Shown here in pieces: positions 33,190 through 44,479 of a stretch of 64,000 bases of DNA. Location of the stretch: NCBI RefSeq assembly GCF_008831285.2, contig NC_045150.1:12691868-12755867 (forward strand), given 5' to 3'. Source of the DNA: Nymphaea colorata. Taxonomy: Eukaryota; Streptophyta; Magnoliopsida; Nymphaeales; Nymphaeaceae. The notes beneath the pieces were generated by a model. It saw only the letters and a program-made list of their open reading frames with translations. It was not told where the DNA came from and searched no databases. Within the stretch, counting starts at the first letter, position 1; every line of letters begins with the position of its first letter. The position numbers and the translations under genes are program-made.

Positions 33190-35968
33190 TTATGATGGTG
33201 AACCATCTTCCACGTTAGTTTCATCCTCTGGTTGAGCATAAGAATCAAACCAGCTTTCCTGATTGACCAAATCTGCAAGATCCCGTTTACCCAGATTTCT
33301 ATATGCATCCACAAGGGCATTTAAGAGTGACGCACTTTGTCCTATTTCTCCAGATTTCATCTGCCTATGTATCCGCTTAACACCTTCTATTAGTCCAGCT
33401 CTTCCATAGCATGTCACCAGATTAATATAAGTCATTGTATCTGCTTCAAGCCCCTCATCTTACATCTTCATAAAGAAATTTAACGCTTTATCTACTTCTC
33501 CAGAGGCTACAAATGCATAAATCAGAACATTGTATGCACGAACATCAAGTTTAGCTTCATCAATCATGACGCCTTCGCAATATTTTTGTGCATGTGAATG
33601 CATTCCGACCGCAGAGAAGAGCAAGGTTATTATTGCCTGTTTAGAATATGGTTTCCTGTCCTTGTACAACATGCCAAGCTGACTTGTAGCTTCAATTGGA
33701 AGGCAACTCTTTTTCAACGCAGTGAAAATTGCCTTGAAAGTGGTATTGTTTGGAGAGATCTTTTTCACCAACATCTGATGTAAGACCTCTGCACAGTCTT
33801 TCAATTGTCCACTGGTGGAAAATGTAGACATGACTGCATTATAAGAAGCAGAATCTGCAAGCAAGTCTGACTGTCGCAGTTCTTGAGCAACTTCAACTGC
33901 ATCATCAACCATGCCCATGTTCTTGTACAGATGCATCATAGTGGTGAAGGAAACCCCATCAACAGACCCTTCAGCTCTTAGTTTGTCAAAAATTGACTTG
34001 GCTTCATGTACCATCCCAAGCTCAGAATAAAGTCGAATCATGCTATTTGAAGCAATAATGTCTGGGCCATCATCCAAATCGAGCATCTTTTCGTATAGTT
34101 CCTGTGCTTCTCTCCAAGAACCTATCTTACTGTATGCTTTGATGAGAGAGGTATACACAACCTGATTAGTTTTAAATCCTGATTCTTCCATCACATGGAA
34201 GTAATGAAGAGCTTCTTCAACATTTCCAGCTTCAGCAAATGCATTAATCAAAGACCCATATACAATTTCATTTGGGTCAACTCCTGCTCTTATCATCTGC
34301 CGATATACATCTACTGCTTCAGCAGCTCGACTATCACGGGCATGCCTAGCAATGACAGCACAGAAAGTTTCACGAGAAGGTCTAAACACTGATTCTTGCA
34401 TTCTTGTTAAGAAATCTCCTGCAGCATCGGCTGATTCTCCATCTGATAGCATTTGGATTAGTGAATTGTAAGTACATTCATCTGGCCAAGCACCATGAGA
34501 TCTCATGCTCTCGAACATTGAAAGTGCTTGGTCATGCATATTAGCAATTCCATAGGCTTTGATCATAACATTGCATTCCATTGTCTCCATCTTCTTTTCC
34601 GACTCCCTCCTGTCCAAGAACACAGCCTCTGCTTCCTTCCATAACCCCTTCTCAGCATAAGCATCCAAAACAGCAGCATGGTTTAACGGAGGACAGCCCT
34701 CGTACTCGTTGATAGCCTTCAAGAAACTCCTGGGCACGATCAAGCTGCCCCAAGTCTATGTACATCTGAATGATTACCGACTGCTCATCAATACTAATAC
34801 CAGATTGCTCCATTTCCTCCAACATTAACTCTAATTCTGCAACCATCTTCCTCTGACCAAATGCCTGCAATATAGTCCTATATGTCACAACGTTAGGTAA
34901 GAGACCCATTCCGTTAATTTTCCTATAAAACTTTAGCATGTTATCCATGTCTCCAGCAGTTGCATATAAGCCTATAAATGTGTTGAGCGTGGTTGCATCT
35001 GGAGAAACACCTCTTTCTTCCATTTTACACAGTAAAGCCTCTGCTTCGTTCATGTTCCCATGGGATCCACAAGTATAAATCATTGTGTTGAATGTTACCT
35101 TATCAGGAACCACACCACACCTCAACATCTCCGCAAAGGCATTTGATGCGTCCTTGAGACGCCCGGCCTTCCCATATAGGTCGACCAGTGTATTGTATGT
35201 AGCAGCAAGTTTCGGTTTGCGAATTGCAACCATGTGGTCCGTGCTAGAATCAGCAAGATTGCTTACCTTGTTTGAGTTCCTTCCGTTAAAATGATTAGAT
35301 AAACGTGGTCGACCAGCCTTGAAGAGCTCCGTCGACAAGAAATACTTGGGACCCATCTCCGCATCAGCCGTACAGATGTTCAACTGGTCCAAATCCATCT
35401 TTCCAACACACCAGTTCTTGAAAAACCGCTCGGCCTGATCAAATTCACCTGCTTCCTTCAAAACATGCACCGGAGTGTTCATGGTAACCTCGTCAGGGAA
35501 AATTTCCCTGATCTTCATGTGTCTGAGCCATTCAAGGGCCTCTTTCGGTAAACCACCCTTGGCATACACATCAATCAGCGTTGCATAAGTATTGTTTGTG
35601 GGCAAGAGCTCGTCTGCGGCCATCTCAATCCAACAAAGTCGTAATTGATCCCATTTCTGAGCTCTTCCCAGAATTCTAAGGACAATATTGTAGTGTATAA
35701 CATTGGCAACGTAGTCTTCCTGAGACTTGAACCACCGGAATACCAGAAGTGCTGTATTCCAATCATGCTGCTCTTTAAGAACGACGGTCTGTTCCTTTGG
35801 GCTGAGCTTTCCAACCCAAGGCCTCAAGGCGTTGCTCACGTCACTGTCAACATCCAAAGAGCGCAACACTGACGGTATGCAACCACCATATCTCTTCTTT
35901 CTTGCTTTGCTCACTCCCCTCTCCGAGAACTGGGTCCTCGTGTGGCAGCATAGCCTAAACCCTTGCAA
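33190..35968 (-). pseudogene. Pentatricopeptide-repeat protein, At1g73710-like, with frameshift and premature stop
   Basis: PPR proteins bind organellar RNA through tandem 35-residue helical repeats. About 926 codons are aligned here against about 990 in the Arabidopsis relative as I recall. Matching landmarks in order are KRYGG, LSPKEQTVVLKEQ, VIHYNIVLR, LCWIEMA, PTNNTY, AGEFDQAERFFKNWC, YNTLVDLYGKAGRL, VTFNTMIYTCG, DAYAEKGLW, NVMIKAYG, WPDECTYNSL, NEIVYGSLINAFAEAG, TSLIKAYSK and CYGRAGLIEGVKRIH. The frame shifts at 34682-34684, where an A run (coding strand) appears one base too long. A TAA at 33460-33462 truncates the last 80 or so residues; the frame continues beyond it to 33190. No ATG is obvious in frame upstream of 35968, so the true start is uncertain. 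There are no introns. Family assignment is secure; functional status is doubtful. Confidence 0.85.
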
Positions 35969-37508
35969 GGCGCAAGATTTTCTAGGAAAAACATGAGCGG
36001 GTTTCCTGGATACTGGAAGAGAGAGGAAGGAGATGAGTGGTAGTCGAACTTACAGGAAGAGAGCTAGGAAAGGAGATAAGTGGTAGTCGAACTTACAAGG
36101 AGAAAGTTTGGGACCTTGAGCACAAGCCTGCAGGCATCGATGCCCATGTTGCAGGGAGGAGAAATGCTGAACCGTCATATAGACTTCCGGGCGTCCTCTA
36201 GGGCGTCGTGGTGATTATAAGCTTGGCCGTGCCGTTCCCCTTCCCGCGGCCCCGCCGTGCAGCTGCAAGCGCGAAACCTGCGTCCACGACTCCTTAAAAA
36301 TAAAAGCCAAACATGCCTCCTCCGACTCGTCTAAAGCAGGTCGGATCGGCATCCCGACTGCATTCTGGTCACATCTCCCATCTTATTAACTTCTTCCAAC
36401 GCCAGCCACCATTTATGCCTCTAATATGTGGGTTGTCTGACAATTTTCCTATTGAAAATTTTATAAAAATATATTCAACCTTTAAAGGAGAAAAAGACAT
36501 GTTATATATAAAAGATGTCGAATGATAGACGACCAAATTTGGGCAGCGACAAACATGTAAAAAATCCGTTCTTGGACATTTAGGACTCAAAATCCAAGAA
36601 AGACAATCACGTGAAGATTATTCCCATCATACTGTACACCATGTTAACATTTCTCAACAGGAGAAAGCTTCCTCGCCATCAAACTCGCTCTTTAAGGTCC
36701 AACATGAACAACCCGAGGAAGACCCATAGATGCGAGACATGTTAAGTTCAACTGTGCAATTGAAGTATTGCATACTCTGAAGGAAATGGGCTATTTTCCT
36801 CTACGATTTGGAACAAACACATTCAACGGCAAAGTCACAATCCACGTGAAATTATCTTTAAAAGTCTCCTGTTTTAAAAGAACCCAATGGGACGTTGATC
36901 TCGGATAACTTGCGTTACTGAAACGTTTTCCCTAGTCTACTGGAGACCATGCCCAACTTATCCTGGAACATGAATGGTGTCTTTAACGGAGCTGTTTGGC
37001 AATTGGAACAAATTGTTTCTTAAATGGTAAATCTACCCTAAGATTCATCGACAGTATGTGACTGTTCCCCTTGTCGAACGACCCTGGTAATCGTTAGCAC
37101 TCGTCCTTTAGCAACACTATCATGAGTAGAAAAAGACTAAGGAAACTTGCTGCTGGTCCAACTCTGTTTATGATGAAATCTCCGGTGCAAGAGCTTTACA
37201 CATTCATTACATAAATTGTAAACCAAGATAGTACAAAACAGCGTCAAAGAATTCATCCAGAAACATCTTTCAGGAACGGGAAACCTGGAGACAATGAACC
37301 TAAGAAAAGAGAGAAAAATCACTTCAAACAAATTATAGAATTTGGTAACTACAGTGTTCTGTTTGTTTAGTCTTATTTCTCTGCACAGAAGAAAAAGAAA
37401 AGAAACGAAAGAAAATGATACACAACCCTATCATGGGAAGCAGAGAACCTCAAACAGCTCTCAAGAATACGTCATCATATGAAAGAAGCTGTTCCTGTCC
37501 ATCAATCT
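35969..37508. other. Spacer between PPR and SCAMP genes
   Basis: No gene recognised. A short near-repeat (aggaaggagat(g/a)agtggtagtcgaactta) occurs twice near 36025-36100, just upstream of the PPR gene. The rest shows nothing. Confidence 0.5.
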
Positions 37509-38910
37509 CTACAGTGCAGCTTCACGCTTCATCTCAGCGGCTTTCCCGCTGCCTCTGAAGTACATATACACTTGCTGCTCGGATGCACATACACACACAC
37601 ACAAACACAAAAAAAAGAAAGAAAAGGTGATGAGAAAAAGCAAGCGGCTGGGAAAAGTAGAATTTCAGCAATGAAGAAAGAAACTGATCATCAAGTTAAG
37701 GTAATGCAATGGGATACCTGAATCACCCAGATGCTGAGGAGGGATTCTAAGCAGAATAACGCAAAACCAACGAAGTACAGAATCTGATCCAGATGTAGCA
37801 GACACTCTTTAGTTTAGGAAAAAGAAGGAAAAGGCCACCAAGAACCTTGCAGACAGGTCCTCAATGCAACAAGCAGGAAATAGAAATACTACCTATGTGA
37901 TGAACCAAAAAAAAATCTCGTCCATAGACACATGAAAAGGGAAAATTGAATTAAATTTTTTTATGATCTGCTTAAATGGAAGCAAGACTGCAAATCGTGT
38001 ATCTGTCACTGCAATAGCTATTTGCTTCTAATCAAACAGAAAATGTGACCTCAAGTTTGATGAGCAAACAGTCCAGATCACATGGTGTTGCACACCACTT
38101 AATTATATGCTAATAAGCATCCATTCGCTTGAAGCGATGAGTAACTACAACTGAAGCATAGATAAAAAGAATATACCCCAATTATGACGTGCGGGCTCAT
38201 CAAATCAATGGCTGGTAGGATACCGCTGGTCAACAGAAAATCTAGAGATCAGAAATGATCCAGTACCCAAAACCAATTAAATGTTTATACTTACACCAAC
38301 AGCAAATGTGAAAGTTAAACAATGGAAAAACATTGTAACACCTTAAAGAATGCCCATTAAACATTCCCAAATTCAAGTACACTTACGATATTTAATCTAC
38401 TGAAGAATTATTTGCATATACACATACATCTATGACAACTGTGAGCATAGTGTGCATAAAAAGAAGCCTATCCACATTCAAAAAGCCTGCACCGCCAAAC
38501 GTACACCCCAAAGTTTTTTGTGTTTTCTGTTCCATAACACTTACCACTGATTTGTGCAATCTAGCCCAATATTATGTCCAGATTGGGAGGTGTCCAACTA
38601 ATAGGACAGGAGACTGGATAGCTTGACTGGATACTCATAAGGACTGGGTCAGAACATGAGCAAAAGACAAGGTAACAACTGGCTCTCGTGAGCATTAAGT
38701 TGGGTTCTGAGTTTCCAGAGGTTTTTATTGAACATTATTGGAGACAAGTGTTTGAAGCATCAAAAAGAAGAAACCTTGCAGCTGGCAACAAATCTGATGC
38801 TATATGAACAGACCTTCACCTGATCTAAAAGCTAAACGGTGATAATTATCTTACAGGTTTTAGCCTGTAGCCAAGAGATTATCAGGTAAGAGGCCATGCA
38901 AGGAAACAAA

Positions 38911-39140
38911 GTGCCAACATGTCCCTTTCTTGTTGAGAAAGGAAGTTATGAATTTTGAATCTAAGAAAGATGATCTTCAATGCCATACTATAAGATAAAT
39001 GTCACCTCATGCATATGTATATGTGTGCCAACATGCCCCTTTCTTGTTGAGAATGGAAGTTCTGACTTTTGAATCTAAGAAAGATGATCTTCAATACCAT
39101 ACTATACGATAAATGTCACCAGACTCACCATATCTATATG
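38911..39140. repeat. 114-bp tandem duplication in the SCAMP region
   Basis: Two units start gtgccaacatg at 38911 and 39025 and share ccctttcttgttgagaa and gaatctaagaaagatgatct. They differ at several bases. It lies where the missing SCAMP membrane exons would be expected. Confidence 0.9.
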
Positions 39141-39527
39141 TATATGCATGAGCACATCTCCCCCCCCCCACCCCAACCCAACCTAAAAAAAAACCTAAGG
39201 AATTAAGTCAAATTATGACAATGTAAACACACTAGTAAAAATGTTAAGCAATGGCACATGAAACAGTCAAGATTTGACTGTGTTCACTAAAGATCTGAGA
39301 TTCAAATCATATTCCACAACTGTAGCTTTTTTTTTTTGGCAGCAAACAGGCTGGGGAGACCCCTTCCATTTATTGAGAATCAAATCTTATTGCAAAATTG
39401 CATCTTAGAAATAAAAAAAATATACATGTATCACATAAAATTCTTGTGGGCACACATATTACAATTCCATCCATCAATGATATACTAAAGTCTAAATGTG
39501 ACGACAAAGATGGTATGTCCAATGCAG

Positions 39528-39676
39528 AAAACACTTTCAGATATACCTAATTACTCGGTAAATTTAGTTCTTAAAAATGGAAAGGATTTTGGTTAGCTAC
39601 TAAAACACTTTCAGATATACCTAATTACTCGGTAAATTTAGTTCTTAAAAATTGGAAAGGATTTTGGTTAGCTACT
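39528..39676. repeat. 74-bp tandem duplication in the SCAMP region
   Basis: Two almost identical units begin aaaacactttcagatatacc at 39528 and 39602 and end at ttttggttagctact. They differ by one A, which suggests a recent event. Confidence 0.92.
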
Positions 39677-40571
39677 ATAGTTCTACTTTCGTGATGCTAT
39701 GACAAAGTATAAACGACATAAGATCAAATATCAGACGACAGGATTTTTTGTTTTAAGACTATCTTAATATATGATTACTCAAACCATATTCCAACAGTCT
39801 AAGAATAAGGCTTCAATCTATATAAGAAAGTGAGTTATGCCTTCCACCATGCCTACCCCTTTGTTTAAGGGAAGCTGGGCTGGGCCTCACGTATGGGTGA
39901 CCATGAGCTGAGTTTGGCCAGATTAAACTCAGCTCAACATATATATGTGTAGCTTGAACTGGTCTCAAGTTCCACTTGAGCTTCAAATGCAAAGCTCAAG
40001 CTTAACTGAATTATGCCCTTTCTATGCTAGTCTGTATTTTAGCTCACACCCATAAAGAAAACATTTAAACAAGCAGGACTTTAGACAAGATGGAGAAGTA
40101 CCTAAAAATGATGCAAATGCAAAATACTGCAGCCTCTGTAGATGTATTGGTATTTCATTTGCGATATCATGGTGAATAAGAGGGAAAAAGGGCAGCCAAT
40201 TTCTCTCCTCAATCACTATTCCAGCTACAGAAGGACAAAGTAAGAAGCAATAAATTATCTCCGTACATCATATTAAGCAGCAGCACAAACATTTATTTTT
40301 TGAACCAGACATGTAAATGAAGACAAGAAATTGTACCTCGTGCAGCTGCATCCTCCCTTCGTTTTAGCTCCTGCAATAGAGGAGCAATGCACACCGTAGA
40401 ATAAGATGAAGCAGAGAATAACCAGTAAAACACACACTAAGCATGCAGACAAACAAAAGACAAACAAACAGATGAAAGTGTACGGCATAAAGGAAGACAA
40501 GAATGCGATAGGAAAACTGGCAGATAATCTCCAAAGAGCTTATTTTTCATTAATAAAAGGGAATCTACGTG

Positions 40572-40856
40572 ACACGGGTACGTGGATACGGGTGCATTTT
40601 AAAACATTTAAAATTATATTTTCAAACTTAATTTTTTCTCTAATTTTGATTTTTTCCTTCTTTTATATTTCCCTTTCACTAAGATTCTATACTTTCCTCT
40701 CACTTTTCTTAGAATTTTTGTGGATTATAAGACTACTAATGTTTTTTTTTTTTCATTTTATCATTTTTGAGAATATAAAATTTGCCGTACCCGCGTTACT
40801 CACAATTTTCAAAATTGTCGTTCCTCAACCCATACCCTACCCGCACCCGGGTATCA
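40572..40856. mobile_element. Possible MITE in a SCAMP intron
   Basis: The left end has cacgggtacgtggatacgggtgc and the right end has gtacccgcg and acccgcacccgggtatc, roughly inverted. Between them is very AT/T-rich sequence with no coding content. The ends resemble common plant inverted-repeat elements, but I see no convincing target-site duplication. Confidence 0.35.
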
Positions 40857-43044
40857 TTAACTGTTCAAGCTTCTCTCAGACATGGCTAGCAAGAAGTTGA
40901 GTCCCATAATAATTCAACCACATGCCAGTTCTCTTAATATATATGTCAGAAGAGTCATGTGTTCCTTACTGCTACAAATAACATAAACTAGAAGAAAAAA
41001 AAAAAGAAAAGTCAAAATGCTAGCATGAAAACTATCTGCCCCCACAGAATATTTTGATGGGAAATAGGAAACATCTGATGGGCCTGAAAACTTATGAAAC
41101 ATTACATGGACGGCACTTAAGCCAATCATCATAAGCAAAATGGAACACTGGACGACAAAACCAAAGTCATGTTTCACAAGGGGAATAGCAAAAGCAAAGA
41201 AAAAGCCAAAAGCATAAACCTGAAGCATGACAATATGTTCCAAAAAGTGATCCCATAATCAATAAAAGAAGAAATTCAGTTGTAGCTAGTGATTCAAATT
41301 CAACAATAGACAAAAATAATGAAGCAGCCTGAATCAAGATATGATGAAGAGGCAATCAAGAAAATGAGATCTAATGACCCATATGAAATGTTATGCAGTC
41401 CAACTCAAGACATGTGCATGATTCAATGACCTAGTACAGGATTAAACACGAGCCATGACAGACACACCTGCGCTCGTCTCTTCAGTTCTGCCTCTTTAGC
41501 TTGCAGTTCCCTCTCTTTCTTCTTCAAGTCCTATATATTAGAGAAGAATCATGTTCCAGAACTTCACTTGATATATCACATGATAAATATCACGCTAGCA
41601 AGCACTTTTGTGATTTTTAACTCTTAAACACAGCATACCTTGCCTGAATCGAGAGGAATATCAACTGTGGCACTTCCAAAATCAACAGGCTCAGGGGGAA
41701 GAGGTGAAAGCCTATTCATAGCAGTAGGTGCACTTCCTGGATCCTGAAAGTGCAGAAATGTATGAGATAGTATAATTATTTGCTGAAACCATAGTCACAA
41801 ATAACGTTTCGGAATTTTAAATGGCGAGATTTTTCTCCGGTATAATACAGCGAACTTGAAAAAAATGGAAAAAATCCAGTAAATTTTAAAAAATTTAAAA
41901 AGCTAAAAATAGAGGAAAATAAAATAAGTGAGAAACTAATAACACAAACATCAAAAGATAAGTAGATTTGTAACAAATAAAAAATAGAAATTGAAAAAAA
42001 AAACTGTTTGGCATAAAAAAATGAAAAAGTGAAAAAAACCGTGAAAAAAGTGTTTTTTTTGTTTTTAACATTTTTTTTCAAAGAAAGCATTTTTTGTAAG
42101 TTTTATCCGGCAATTTAATTTATCACATTTTTTTTGTGTTTTTTTTTACACTGGCTGAAACACATGCACATATGCAGACAACAAGAGAGAAAGAGAGATA
42201 AACATAGGATAGGCAGACATGAGCAGCAGCATCAAATGATCCCCAAATATCAACTACACAAACGAGTGGCACAATAGATGAGCAACTAATAGACAGGAAC
42301 TTGAAGACCTCAAACACATGAATCACGTTAGCAAACACAACAAGCAGAGTTACCACGACAAATACCAAACAAGGATGTTTAGTCAGCCAGCTTAGAAAAT
42401 GAAAAAAGTATGTGTCCGCTGCATTTTTGTCATTCCTGTAGCTCAAAACAAGTGCTTAAACCTCTTTTGGCTTCAAATTACTTTTACCTCTGGAACAATG
42501 AGTTCTCTTATTCTATTTTTCCTCCTCAAGAGCCCAGCTCAAACTGACCATGGCTTTACAATGACAAACTGAAGCTCGAGGTAGGTTCAAAAGGGCAAGC
42601 TCTGCCGTTCAGCTTGTTTACTATCATTGTTGCAAGTTGTTACTAAAAAAAGAGGCTACAGAACTGAATCAAATTCCACACAATTTCTTGGAGAACAAAA
42701 TTTAGGACACGATCAACAGTGAATAAAAAATCCTAGCCGCTGATCTTCCATTCTTTGTGAACTGGAAACTAACCCAAATAAGCTGAACCAAGCAGAACAC
42801 AGAATCAAGAGCATAATGACCACTGGAACTTCTGTGGAAATTATTCAGCTTCTTGTGCATATTCATAAGAAACCATGTCTGTGGGGATTACAAATTTGAT
42901 TCTGTGTGCATGCATAGACAAGAAATTTTAGTGTCTAAACTTATTTTCTCATGCCTTCACTAGTTTAAAGTTTTTAACTTTGAAACACTGCACTAGACCT
43001 TACCAGAAACGATATGCTATCAGTTTTTTCATTGGGATGTATAA

Positions 43045-43097
43045 TGTGCATGCACATGTGAGTATATGTGTGCGCGCACGTGTGTGCGTGTATGTGG
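43045..43097. repeat. Alternating purine-pyrimidine tract
   Basis: TG/CA/CG alternation including tgtgtgcgcgcacgtgtgtgcgtgtatgtg within a SCAMP-associated intron or upstream region. Such tracts can adopt Z-DNA; no function is implied. Confidence 0.6.
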
Positions 43098-43775
43098 AGT
43101 CTTTGGACATGAACAGGGAAAATGGAAGCAAACCTGCCAATGCTCCGGTGTATATGATAATTGCAAAATCTATATGATAATTGCTGGGTCATAATAATTA
43201 TGGTGAAGACTTAAGAATCATCAATTACCTAAAAAACCTACATACATGTGGACACATCATTGGATTGGTAAATGAATCCAGCTCACTGCTTAATCGCATT
43301 GTTCATAAATCAAGCAGTCTGAATTTTTGGTAAAAAAAATGGAAAGCTTACTGTTGTGTAAAATGCACCTCCTCCATAATTTTGTTGTCTAGATGCCCCT
43401 GCACGAACTGCTGGATCCTGACAAAAGAAATATATGAGAAAACACTCATGGGACACCATTTCTTCCACATAATGGTACCACCTACCTGTAAAATTGAGGA
43501 GCTGTGAAATACAATTTGAAGTATAAGACTCTATTTTACAACTCACAAAGAGAATGATCACTTAAACATCATGCAAACACAAACTAATCCCACATAAAAG
43601 GGATAAAACTGCACATCATTAATATAATTTTTATTACATTCCTCAAAATGCATATCAACCACAAAGGAAAATCTCAAACAACAAGAGCAGGAGTAGCCAT
43701 TGGGAATTGGGAGTGTCCAATTACATTCTTACGGAAGTGCCCTTTGAGCACCCAAAGGAAAAGAAAAATATTACA

Positions 43776-43778
<3 letters not shown>

Positions 43779-43846
<68 letters not shown>
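43779..43846. repeat. Perfect (AT)34 microsatellite
   Basis: Sixty-eight bases of uninterrupted AT dinucleotides. Open frames of alternating Tyr-Ile through it are artefacts. Confidence 0.97.
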
Positions 43847-43850
<4 letters not shown>

Positions 43851-44164
43851 AGCGGTTAATTGTTACCAGCCAAATCTTTTCTCACCACTGACACCCCTCA
43901 CAAACACACTGCATGTCCTTTTTACTAAACCCAAGCCTGTAGAAAGAAACATCATTGTTGAGTATCCACAACAAACAATACGAATGACTGAATCTAGTTG
44001 AACAATTTAGACTTTGTTACACCAACGTTTTGGTGCATTGAGTGGTTGATTTTTCCATTGCACTGGAAACATAACTAAAGAGGGAAAAAAAATTAAGCCT
44101 TTTAACATGCTATCTACTACGTAGACCATAGAGACTACATGTACAGGCTGGATGGAGCAAACAT

Positions 44165-44187
44165 ACACACACACACACACACACACA
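44165..44187. repeat. CA microsatellite
   Basis: About eleven AC dinucleotides in a row. Confidence 0.95.
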
Positions 44188-44425
44188 ACTGTATCTTCCA
44201 CATTGGTCTATGACAGCTTAGGATTAATTAGTCTATGAAACAATTGCCTAAGTATACATGAAACATACTAGGAGAAAAAGGAATTTTGGAAGTTTAGAGA
44301 AACAGCAATACTCTCTGAACACCACTTTGGAGAATACACTCAAACCAATGAAGTGACGCTGCTGGAAACACTAGTTCAATACACAAACATTATACACACA
44401 CAGAGGGTTAGGGGTTTTTTCTTTT

Positions 44426-44475
44426 GGGCGGGGGAGGGGCGGGTGGGAGAGGGGAGTGGGGGAGGTAGGGGAGAG
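44426..44475 (+). other. G-rich tract with G-quadruplex potential
   Basis: Within about 50 bases there are at least seven runs of three or more G separated by one to four bases (ggg c ggggg a gggg c ggg t ggg aga gggg and onward). It stands out sharply from AT-rich surroundings. Confidence 0.7.
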
Positions 44476-44479
44476 TATA

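Larger units (their letters stand above)
37509..43417 (-). pseudogene. Secretory carrier-associated membrane protein (SCAMP), missing exons
   Basis: SCAMPs are four-span membrane proteins of post-Golgi and plasma-membrane traffic. Minus-strand exons found: 43417-43352 (RQQNYGGGAFYTT), 41743-41639 (NRLSPLPPEP, VDIPLDSGK), 41530-41468 (DLKKKERELQAKEAELKRRA, the coiled-coil), 40370-40337 (ELKRREDAAAR), 40224-40102 ([27 protein letters not shown]), 38225-38177 (GILPAID), 37783-37718 (ILYFVGFALFCLE, fourth span) and 37574-37509 (QVYMYFRGSGKAAEMKREAA, stop). All have canonical GT-AG borders and keep phase locally. I could not find the first exon (start Met and NPF motifs) or the exons for spans 1 to 3 and their loops, roughly 90 residues, anywhere between 38226 and 40101. 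Either the gene is internally deleted or those exons are too altered to recognise. Confidence 0.75.

Noticed and set aside
39320-39385. Candidate SCAMP membrane-span exon in the middle of the gap
   Set aside because: No hydrophobic open stretch with SCAMP motifs; the sequence looks like the end of a dispersed repeat.
43648-44001. Open frame of about 117 codons
   Set aside because: Most of it is alternating Tyr-Ile from the (AT)34 microsatellite.
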